This document shows positions 1-7,006 of a DNA stretch of 64,000 bases, in pieces. Below the pieces are notes generated by a model, which saw nothing but the letters and a program-made list of their open reading frames with translations, ran no database searches and had not been told where the DNA came from. Origin of the DNA: Bradyrhizobium sp. JYMT SZCCT0428 (GTDB lineage: Bacteria; Pseudomonadota; Alphaproteobacteria; Rhizobiales; Xanthobacteraceae); the NCBI RefSeq assembly GCF_018131075.1, contig NZ_JAFCLS010000022.1:62001-126000 (forward strand), written 5' to 3'. Both the position numbers and the translations under genes were made by a program. Numbering within the stretch: position 1 is the stretch's first letter; each line of letters opens with the position of its first letter.

Positions 1-390
1 GCGTTTTGCCACCACGAAAGTGACCCGTCCGGATGCGCTGATCGGGGTTCCGTCTTTGACACGGGTCGTCGTATCGAGACCGGTCACCAGCACGGCGTTG
101 TCAGAGAGCACCATCGATTCATAGCTGTCGAGGGTCGCCCCTCTCGGCCGGTTGTTGAGAAGCGCGGCTTCAAAATAGGTTCTGATACCCTCGGGCTTGG
201 TCACGACTGCCTTGCTTCCAGTCCCCATGAACAACGCGTCCGGCGCATAAAGTTTGACGATCGCGTCAACGTCCGACGCTGTGAATGCCTTGGCCCATCT
301 ATCGATGATCTGAAGCGCATCTGTTTTTGAATCCGCAGCCGCCGTCGAAATCGAAGCCATCAACATAAACCCATAAAGAAAGAGACGCAT
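1..390 (-). CDS. Secreted SnoaL/NTF2-like (DUF4440-type) protein, 3' end cut by window edge
   Basis: The visible 130 residues start at an ATG preceded by a strong Shine-Dalgarno (GGGAGG, about 6 bases upstream). They open with a Sec signal peptide of about 20 residues ending in STAAA. The mature part (ALQIIDRWAKAFTASDVDAI, then LYAPDALFMG) has the pattern of the SnoaL/SgcJ/DUF4440 cone-fold family, in which an early helix with a conserved W/F is followed by a strand with an xxYxxDA motif. Members are often annotated as nuclear transport factor 2-like or SgcJ/EcaC oxidoreductases; substrates are usually unknown. The reading frame is open to the left edge, so the C-terminus lies outside. It is transcribed in the same direction as the ketopantoate-reductase-like gene 99 bases upstream. 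Function is not predicted beyond the fold. Confidence 0.75.
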   Translation of the reverse strand, partial: MRLFLYGFMLMASISTAAADSKTDALQIIDRWAKAFTASDVDAIVKLYAPDALFMGTGSKAVVTKPEGIRTYFEAALLNNRPRGATLDSYESMVLSDNAVLVTGLDTTTRVKDGTPISASGRVTFVVAKR

Positions 391-489
391 GGCACACCTC
401 CCAATATCTCTGGCGATGGAGGTTACGACAACTCAGGGAAAATCATAGCCCCATGATAGGCGGTGGTGTTGATCGCAATCGCGTGGGCC

Positions 490-1551
490 TCAGTTCAACC
501 GCAGCTCGGTGATGTGCCGCGGATCCGGCTTCAGCTCACCGCGTTCGACGCGCATCACGATATCCGTCAGCGCGGCATTGGCGCGGCATGCGATCCCTAT
601 CTTCTCGCCCTCATCGACCACAAAGCCGTTGATGAATTCGATCTCGGTGCGCCGGCCCTTCTGCATGTCCTGGCCCATCGAGGGACGTTGCCCTGATGCC
701 GTGCGCTTGCCGTCCGCAAAGCGCTGCTCGTCACAGGCGCGCATCGCCGCCTCGTCGCCCTCGCCGGCCCGCGCGATCGTTTCCGGCGGCAGATGCAGGA
801 TCTCCTCAAGCTGATAGCCATGCGCCTGGCCGACGCGAATGGCCTCGCTGCCGAGCCGGGTGGAGAAGCGGCGGATCGGTTCGCTCTCCAGCATCTGGCC
901 GCCGGTCATGCCGGTGCAGGCGGAGAGCCCGTTGCCCATGACGTTGGCGACCAGCTTGGACCAGCGTTCGCCCCACAGGTTGCTGGTGACCTTGGCGCTG
1001 TCGGTGTAACCGACCAGGCGGCAGATTTCCTCCGCCCGTGGCGTGATGCGGCCGTGCACTTCGCCGGCGCGAAACACCGTGTGCGCGGCCCCGTGCTTGC
1101 CGGCGCCGCGATGGATGTGGCCGGGCTCGGGCAAATTGACCGTGATGCTGCTGGCGATGCAGCCGAGCGTCTTGCCCCAGCCGACGATGCCGGCGATGGT
1201 TTCTTCATTCATGCAGTTCTGCAGCGAGACGACATAACCGTCCGGCGCCAGATATTGCCGGATCAGCATGGTGGCCCAGGCGGTGTCGTAGGATTTCATG
1301 CAGACGAAGGCGATGTCGACCGGCGCCTCCTTCGCAAGCTGCTGCGCGTCCGTAACGTGCAGCGCGCGCACGGGAACCGAGAACTCCGGAACATCCATCG
1401 CGTGGGTGACGCGCAGGCCGTGCTTTCGCATATGCTCGACATGCTCGGGCCAGGGATCGATGAACGTCACGTCCTCGCCCGCCTGCACCATATGGGCCCC
1501 GGCATATCCGCCGACGGCGCCGGCTCCGACGATCGCTATCTTCTTGCCCAT
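490..1551 (-). CDS. Ketopantoate reductase (ApbA/PanE) family oxidoreductase
   Basis: 353 residues. An N-terminal Rossmann motif GAGAVG is at residues 9-14. The family signature RWSKLVANV (residues 196-204, candidate catalytic Lys199) follows, with a C-terminal helical domain containing SMGQDMQKGRRTEIEFINGF (291-310). This is the ApbA/PanE architecture (NADPH-dependent reduction of 2-dehydropantoate), but the protein is about 50 residues longer than classical PanE. The open frame extends 39 codons upstream; I chose the ATG directly before the Rossmann strand because the upstream residues are basic and unlike the family. It is divergent from garD with a shared 214-base intergenic region, so a role in a sugar-acid pathway is at least as likely as pantothenate synthesis. 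That is inference from context. Confidence 0.85.
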   Translation of the reverse strand: MGKKIAIVGAGAVGGYAGAHMVQAGEDVTFIDPWPEHVEHMRKHGLRVTHAMDVPEFSVPVRALHVTDAQQLAKEAPVDIAFVCMKSYDTAWATMLIRQYLAPDGYVVSLQNCMNEETIAGIVGWGKTLGCIASSITVNLPEPGHIHRGAGKHGAAHTVFRAGEVHGRITPRAEEICRLVGYTDSAKVTSNLWGERWSKLVANVMGNGLSACTGMTGGQMLESEPIRRFSTRLGSEAIRVGQAHGYQLEEILHLPPETIARAGEGDEAAMRACDEQRFADGKRTASGQRPSMGQDMQKGRRTEIEFINGFVVDEGEKIGIACRANAALTDIVMRVERGELKPDPRHITELRLN

Positions 1552-1685
1552 GCATGCCCCTTCGTTTTCTCTTTGGCGTTTCTTGACACATTTTCTTGGC
1601 ACGGAGGCTAGCGCACTGGCCGGCCTCGTCACAATGGCTGAATGCGTGCGGAAGCTGATCATCGCCATGCGTCAGATGCGTGAGT

Positions 1686-1723
1686 TTCATATACTCGCCA
1701 AAACGGCCTATACTTGTCCGGAC
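1686..1723 (+). promoter_or_regulatory. Candidate garD promoter with GTCCGGAC palindrome at the expected start
   Basis: TTCATA (1686-1691) and TATACT (1709-1714) match sigma-70 -35 and -10 elements at 4/6 and 5/6 positions with the ideal 17-base spacer. Transcription would start near 1721, about 45 bases before the garD GTG. The perfect 8-base palindrome GTCCGGAC (1716-1723) covers that point and could be part of an operator. Pattern match only. Confidence 0.4.
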
Positions 1724-1765
1724 TGGCGCGGGGATGCGGCAGGAAGCACGCTTAAGGAGAATTTC

Positions 1766-3310
1766 GTGACAGGAACTGCGACGGCGCAGGCCTTTGAGCC
1801 GCGCTACATCCGGCTCGACCCCAACGACAATGTCGCGATCGTGGTCAATGATCGCGGCCTGCCGGCGAAGAGCCGTTTTGCCTGCGGTCTCGAGCTGCGC
1901 ACCTTCGTGCCGCAGGGCCACAAGGTGGCGCTGTCGGATATTGCGCCGGGCGAGCCGATCCGCCGCTACAACGAGGTGATCGGCACCGCGGCAAAGTCTA
2001 TCCTGGCCGGCGAATGGGTCGACGAGGCGCGCATCGACATGCCGACGCCGCCGGAACTGGACAGCCTCGAACTCGCCACCGCCGTCCCGGCCCCGCAGGC
2101 TCCGCTCGAGGGATACACGTTCGAGGGCTTTCGCAATCCCGATGGTTCGGTTGGCACCAAGAATGTGCTGGCGATCTCGACCAGCGTACAATGCGTCGCC
2201 GGCACGCTGCAGTTTGCGATCAAGCGCATCAAGGCCGAGCTGCTGCCGAAATATCCCAATGTCGACGACGTCGTCGGGCTGACGCATAATTACGGCTGCG
2301 GCGTAGCGATCAATGCGCCGCTGGCGATCGTGCCGATACGCACCCTGCAGAACCTCGCGCTGAACCCGAATTTCGGCGGCGAGGTGATGGTCGTCGGCCT
2401 CGGCTGCGAGAAACTGGTTCCCGAGCGGTTGCTGCCGGAAGGGACCGACAGCAGCGTCGTGCGGATGCAGGACGAAGCGTTCGACGGGTTTGGCGCCATC
2501 GTCGACGCCATCATGGAGATGGCAGACGCGCGACTTGCCGTGCTCAATGCGCGCCGCCGCGAAACCTGCCCCGCCTCCGACCTCGTGATCGGCCTGCAAT
2601 GCGGCGGCTCGGACGCCTTTTCCGGGGTGACCGCCAATCCCGCGCTCGGCTTCGCCGCCGATCTATTGGTGCGCGCAGGCGCAGCCGTGATGTTTTCCGA
2701 AGTCACCGAAGTGCGCGACGCCATACATCTGTTGACGCGGCGTGCCGCCAACGAAGAGGTCGGCCGCGCGCTGATCCGCGAAATGGACTGGTATGACGGC
2801 TATCTCGCCAAGGGCGACGCCGACCGCAGCGCCAACACCACGCCCGGCAACAAGAAGGGCGGGCTCGCCAATATCGTGGAGAAGTCACTCGGCTCGATCG
2901 TCAAATCAGGCACCAGCGCGATCGTCGACGTGCTGGCGCCGGGCGAGCGCGTGCGAACTAAAGGCATGATCTTCGCGGCAACGCCCGCCAGCGACTTCAT
3001 CTGCGGCACGCTGCAGCTTGCGTCGGGAATGACGCTGCAGGTGTTCACGACCGGCCGCGGCACGCCCTACGGGCTCGCCGCCGCCCCCGTCATCAAGGTC
3101 TCGACGCGCACCGAACTGGCGCGGCGCTGGAAGGACCTGATCGATTTCGACGCCGGCCGCATCGCCACCGGCGAAGCGACGATCGAGGAAACCGGCTGGG
3201 ACCTGTTCCGCCTGATCCTCGATGTCGCGAGCGGCCGCACCAAAGTGTGGTCCGACCGCTGGGGCATTCACAACGATCTGACGCTGTTCACGCCGGGACC
3301 GGTGACCTGA
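1766..3310 (+). CDS. garD: Galactarate dehydratase (UxaA/GarD family)
   Basis: 514 residues starting at GTG, with AAGGAG placed 6 bases upstream. The frame is open far upstream, but this is the only start with a good ribosome site and it matches the length of E. coli GarD (523 aa). The N-terminal SAF-like domain (about 13-90) includes the stretch DNVAIVVNDRGL. The catalytic body holds GFRNPDGSVGTKN (121-133), YGCGVAINAP (176-185) and QCGGSDAFSG (278-287), which are near-identical to E. coli GarD as I remember it. GarD dehydrates meso-galactarate to 5-keto-4-deoxy-D-glucarate in an Fe-dependent reaction. Downstream aldolase and reductase steps (GarL, GarR or KDG dehydratase) are not in the window. 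Altronate dehydratase is the close alternative, but the GarD match is stronger. Confidence 0.9.
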   Translation: MTGTATAQAFEPRYIRLDPNDNVAIVVNDRGLPAKSRFACGLELRTFVPQGHKVALSDIAPGEPIRRYNEVIGTAAKSILAGEWVDEARIDMPTPPELDSLELATAVPAPQAPLEGYTFEGFRNPDGSVGTKNVLAISTSVQCVAGTLQFAIKRIKAELLPKYPNVDDVVGLTHNYGCGVAINAPLAIVPIRTLQNLALNPNFGGEVMVVGLGCEKLVPERLLPEGTDSSVVRMQDEAFDGFGAIVDAIMEMADARLAVLNARRRETCPASDLVIGLQCGGSDAFSGVTANPALGFAADLLVRAGAAVMFSEVTEVRDAIHLLTRRAANEEVGRALIREMDWYDGYLAKGDADRSANTTPGNKKGGLANIVEKSLGSIVKSGTSAIVDVLAPGERVRTKGMIFAATPASDFICGTLQLASGMTLQVFTTGRGTPYGLAAAPVIKVSTRTELARRWKDLIDFDAGRIATGEATIEETGWDLFRLILDVASGRTKVWSDRWGIHNDLTLFTPGPVT

Positions 3311-3639
3311 GGCGCGTCCACTTCGTCGCAAGTTGCCATTAGGCCTGCGTTAACCATTGCGCCGGGCGATTGCGCCTGGCTCGCGATTGGAAGGTTGCGC
3401 CCGGCGTTTCAAATCATGCGATCTATTTAAGCGAACATTACGGAATCTAGCATAGGCAAAAGGGGCAGCACCGCGCATTGACCGGCGTCATTGAGGAGCC
3501 CTGTTTTGCAGCCCTTCCCGAGAATTACAGGCCGCCATATTTTGCAATTTTCGTATTGGCTTCCGTCACGCTGTCCTGCCATTGCAGTGGAACAGCGAGA
3601 GCGCCTGAATCATATGCGTGACGCGCAAGGGATCTAGCC
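3311..3639. other. Intergenic region between garD and the membrane protein gene
   Basis: 329 bases without a supportable gene. The centre (about 3411-3460) is AT-richer than its surroundings and could hold the promoter of the membrane protein gene, but I see no pair of -35/-10 hexamers good enough to call. No hairpin with a T-run follows garD. The stretch 3350-3405 contains imperfect copies of GCGCCxGGC but no clear repeat unit. Confidence 0.4.
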
Positions 3640-5373
3640 ATGAATGCGGATAGCGTTGACGTGCTGGGCGTTCGACAAAGCCGAATGTTGCCGCGATCTC
3701 GCTGGCTCGCTCTGCTGGGACTGGGTTTAGCGTTTGTACTCATTGTGCCATGGCTGCAGGGAGCCCTCTGGTTCACACCATGCCCTGGCCGGATCGCGGG
3801 CGACTGCGCAGGTCCGTTGGACGACCTGCGCTGGACGTTCGCCATCCAAACCGGGCTCTGCATCGGTTTCATTATGATCGGCGCTGCAATCAGCCCCGTT
3901 GGCGAGGTTGATCGAATAACCGGGAAGATCGTTTCCTGGATCGGGGCACGGACGAATTGGTGCATATCCGTGACCGTCATCGCCGCGATGCTGCTGCCGT
4001 TGGCAGTGGCCTACTTCATCCTGGACCGGTTTCCGAATTCCGGCGACGAGGACTGCTATCTGTTTCAGGCGCGCGCGTTTGCTGCGTTTCGATTGTGGGA
4101 AGCCCCGCCAATTCTGGGAACGGATTTGATCCCGTTCCGCACCTATCTTTTCGAATCCAAATGGGTCAGCCAGTCCCCACCGGCATGGCCGATGGTGCTC
4201 TCGGCAGGGTTGCTGCTGGGAATACCGCCATGGACGGTAAATGCCTTGCTGGGTGGAGCCAGCGTCGTGGCGCTTGCCGCGTTTTGCCGGCGTGTCGGTA
4301 ATCCATCCGCGGCTGTCGTCGCGGCGGCGCTTTTTGCGCTGACCCCGTTCTACGTCATGAACGCGGCTTCGTATTTTCCGCACGTCCTCGCGTCACTGCT
4401 GATCCTGTCGTTCTGCCTCTGCCTGCTGCCGGATGGTGAGATTCCGCGGGGGCACAGGCTGGTCGCGGCGGGAGCCATCGTCGGTTTGCTGGGGGCGACA
4501 CGCTATTACGACGTTTTGCCGCTGATTCCGGCGACGCTGTTGTGGTTGAGCCGGCAGCGGCGGAACGCATGGCCGCGCCTGATCGGACTTCTGGCGGCAG
4601 GACTTGTCCCGGCACTCCTGCTGCTGATGCTCTATCATTATCTGATCACCGGCAGCCCGTTCCGCACCGCATACTACGTCATCAACACGCCGGAAGTATC
4701 CAATATTTTCGTAAGCCTCGACCCCTTGCGGATCTTCAATGGGGTGGTGATAACCGCGGGTCGCCTGGTCGAACTTGCGTTGTGGACGTCGCCGGTTTTG
4801 CTGATCGTGTATTGTTGTTGCCTCATACTCAAATTCAAGGACCGCAAGTTCGCCTTTTACGATCTGATTTTTCCGGGCTTCGTGCTGGCCTATGTGATTT
4901 ACGCCGATCTCGGCGGCAACCGCTATGGCCCTCGCTTTTACTTCGATGCGTTCCCTCTGATGATGGTCACCATCGTTTCGGCGCTCCCTTCAGTTACCGC
5001 GAGACTGGAGCGGTCGATGGATCGCGCGATGCTGCCGCTCGCTCCGATTGCCTGCGTGCTGTATCTGGTTGGCATCTGGCCGCTGGTGCTGACGGCCTTC
5101 CAGTTCCAGGTGTTTTCGCGCCAGGAGCCGTTTCGGTTGGTGCAGCAAGCCGTGACCGGGAACGCGGTCGTCATTCACGACACCTCCAGCGGCCTCGGCA
5201 TGCATGATTGGGACCTCGTGCGCAATCCGCCATCCATGGACGCGGCCGTTCTTCATGCCCGTGTGGGGACCGATGTCGGCGCGCTGCGCAAGGCGTTCCC
5301 CGACCGGTCGATCTGGCGCTACAGTCGCAGCGATCCAACGCAGCCTGGTCAGCTGATTCGTGTCACGCCGTAG
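3640..5373 (+). CDS. Polytopic membrane protein, GT-C glycosyltransferase-like
   Basis: 577 residues with about eleven hydrophobic segments spread along the protein; the first is at 22-45. After the third segment comes an acidic motif at residues 130-140 (R-F-P-N-S-G-D-E-D-C-Y), in the position of the catalytic DE/DD loop of GT-C enzymes of the PMT/ArnT (GT39) type. The C-terminal 80 residues look periplasmic and hydrophilic. These features suggest transfer of a sugar from a polyprenyl-phosphate donor on the periplasmic side of the inner membrane. I recognise no specific subfamily. The gene stands alone among sugar-acid catabolic genes and appears less GC-biased than its neighbours. ATG start with AAGGGA about 9 bases upstream. 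Confidence 0.7.
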   Translation: MNADSVDVLGVRQSRMLPRSRWLALLGLGLAFVLIVPWLQGALWFTPCPGRIAGDCAGPLDDLRWTFAIQTGLCIGFIMIGAAISPVGEVDRITGKIVSWIGARTNWCISVTVIAAMLLPLAVAYFILDRFPNSGDEDCYLFQARAFAAFRLWEAPPILGTDLIPFRTYLFESKWVSQSPPAWPMVLSAGLLLGIPPWTVNALLGGASVVALAAFCRRVGNPSAAVVAAALFALTPFYVMNAASYFPHVLASLLILSFCLCLLPDGEIPRGHRLVAAGAIVGLLGATRYYDVLPLIPATLLWLSRQRRNAWPRLIGLLAAGLVPALLLLMLYHYLITGSPFRTAYYVINTPEVSNIFVSLDPLRIFNGVVITAGRLVELALWTSPVLLIVYCCCLILKFKDRKFAFYDLIFPGFVLAYVIYADLGGNRYGPRFYFDAFPLMMVTIVSALPSVTARLERSMDRAMLPLAPIACVLYLVGIWPLVLTAFQFQVFSRQEPFRLVQQAVTGNAVVIHDTSSGLGMHDWDLVRNPPSMDAAVLHARVGTDVGALRKAFPDRSIWRYSRSDPTQPGQLIRVTP

Positions 5374-5444
5374 TTGCCTCTGGGGGCGGTCCACACGGAT
5401 GGCGCGTTGGGCGATGAGGGCGAAGCCCGGAGCCGTTCGCTGAA

Positions 5445-6083
5445 TTATTTCTGTTCCTGCATCGCGGTGTCGTAGGCGCGGATCGTTGCCCTGGCGCGTT
5501 CGGCGACTTCGGCCGCGGTCATGCCCGGTTTGTAAAGGCTGGTGCCGAGACCGAAGGCGTGAATTCCGGCCTTGGTATATTCCGCAAAATTCTTGTCGGA
5601 GATGCCGCCCACGGCGGCGATCATCAGGCCCGCGGGAAGAACGGCGCGGATCGCTGTTATTCCCGACGCGCCAAGGATACCGGCCGGAAAGAATTTCAGC
5701 GCAGAAGCCCCTTCCCTGGCCGCAAGCAGCGCCTCCGTCGCGGTAAAGACGCCGGGCATCGTGACCATGCCGCGATCCCAGGCGGCGGCAATGACATCAG
5801 GGTCGACGTTCGGGGAAACCATCAGCCGCCCGCCGACATCATGGAGCCGTTCGACATCCTCTGGCGTCAGTACGGTGCCCGCACCGATCAGGATATCGGC
5901 AGGGGCTTTCTTCACGGCGATCTCGATGGAGCGGAACGTGTCCGGGGAGTTGAGTGGAATCTCAATCGCCGTCATGCCGTGTTCGATCAGCACGTCGACG
6001 ATGCCCTCGGCCTCTTCGGGTTTCACGCCGCGCAAGATCGCGACCAGCGGACGCTTCATCGGCGGGAATGGAACAGGGTTCAC
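5445..6083 (-). CDS. dgoA: 2-dehydro-3-deoxy-6-phosphogalactonate aldolase
   Basis: 212 residues of the KDPG/KDPGal class I aldolase family (TIM barrel). LVAILRG (13-19), general base Glu41 in IEIP, phosphate-binding GAGTV (68-72) and the Schiff-base Lys130 in LKFFPA are all present. It cleaves KDPGal to pyruvate and glyceraldehyde 3-phosphate, the last step of De Ley-Doudoroff galactonate breakdown. It is the last gene of a tight operon: the start lies 14 bases after the dgoK stop, and the AAGGA ribosome site overlaps that stop. The start codon is GTG; an internal ATG (residue 9) is the alternative. dgoK next door makes KDPGal rather than KDPG the likely substrate. Confidence 0.92.
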   Translation of the reverse strand: MNPVPFPPMKRPLVAILRGVKPEEAEGIVDVLIEHGMTAIEIPLNSPDTFRSIEIAVKKAPADILIGAGTVLTPEDVERLHDVGGRLMVSPNVDPDVIAAAWDRGMVTMPGVFTATEALLAAREGASALKFFPAGILGASGITAIRAVLPAGLMIAAVGGISDKNFAEYTKAGIHAFGLGTSLYKPGMTAAEVAERARATIRAYDTAMQEQK

Positions 6084-6097
6084 AAATTTGTGTCCTT

Positions 6098-7006
6098 CTA
6101 TAAAGTCCAGATGGTCTTGGCAGCCGAGGCAAGACCACGTCGGACCGCATCATCTGAATCGATGGATTGGACCGCAACGGAAAGACTGTCAAACGCCAAT
6201 CGATACAGCGCCTCGAGCCTGCCTGACGCAACCAGGGTGATGTTGCTCTTCGATCGATCGCCGGCCAGCCCCGCCGCCAGTTCGAGGCCGATCAGGGTTC
6301 CCGAAATTCTCTCGCGAGCCGAGGCGGGACTGCCGCCGAACAGAAGCTGACCGGAGCGCACCTGGAACAACAAATTGGCCGTGAAGGCAGGCGCCTCAAA
6401 GGCGGCAACGACCGCCGATTTGAACGCTTCGCTATCCACGGCTTCGTCCGCGTTCGCCACGGCAAGCGACAGGATCGTCCCTTGCGATATGGCGCTGAAG
6501 AGTTCGCCGGTCATGAACGTGGTGAAGCGCTCCACCGTCCCACCACGCACGCTCGCCCATTTCGAATGGGTGCCGGGCATGCAGACCAGCGCTTCGCCAT
6601 CCGCACCGAGGGCACCGAGCAACTGGGTTTCTTCGCCGCGCATCACGTCCGGCGCTTTGGAGTCGCGCTGCGCGATGCCTGGAAGGATCCGGATATCGCG
6701 CGACTGTTCGGGAACCGGCACGGCACGCTGCAGGATGGATGTGAGGCTTGCCGGCGTGTCGATATATCCCGCTTCAACCCAGCCCTGCCGGGCTCCCGCC
6801 ATGCCGCAGATGATGACAGGCAAATGATCGGCGGCGCTGACGGCATCGAGATGCGACTGCAGCACGGCGACGAAGCCGACCTTGGCGGCCGCCATCATGC
6901 CTTCATCGCTGCGGCGTTCCGCCAGAACGTCGCCGGCTTGATTCATCAGCCACAGGCGGAAGCTGCTGGTGCCCCAATCGACGGCGACATAGGCGGCCTG
7001 GCTCAT
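6098..7006 (-). CDS. dgoK: 2-dehydro-3-deoxygalactonokinase
   Basis: 302 residues. The N-terminal phosphate loop VAVDWGTSSFRLWL (residues 7-20) is diagnostic of DgoK within the ASKHA sugar-kinase superfamily. The enzyme phosphorylates 2-keto-3-deoxy-galactonate with ATP, feeding DgoA just downstream. The start is fixed by an ATGA overlap: its ATG (7006-7004) shares bases with the TGA of the molybdenum hydroxylase gene (7005-7003), so the two are probably translationally coupled. A longer open frame (15 extra codons) exists but would overlap the upstream gene more. DgoD (galactonate dehydratase) and a regulator of the DgoR type are not in the window. Confidence 0.93.
   Translation of the reverse strand: MSQAAYVAVDWGTSSFRLWLMNQAGDVLAERRSDEGMMAAAKVGFVAVLQSHLDAVSAADHLPVIICGMAGARQGWVEAGYIDTPASLTSILQRAVPVPEQSRDIRILPGIAQRDSKAPDVMRGEETQLLGALGADGEALVCMPGTHSKWASVRGGTVERFTTFMTGELFSAISQGTILSLAVANADEAVDSEAFKSAVVAAFEAPAFTANLLFQVRSGQLLFGGSPASARERISGTLIGLELAAGLAGDRSKSNITLVASGRLEALYRLAFDSLSVAVQSIDSDDAVRRGLASAAKTIWTL

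Noticed and set aside
793..1611. 272-codon plus-strand frame over the ketopantoate reductase gene
   Set aside because: The minus-strand gene has clear Rossmann and substrate motifs, while this frame is a low-complexity antisense shadow.
1205..2599. 464-codon open frame antisense to garD
   Set aside because: It overlaps a well-supported garD gene over its whole length and shows only shadow composition; the ketopantoate reductase frame is different.
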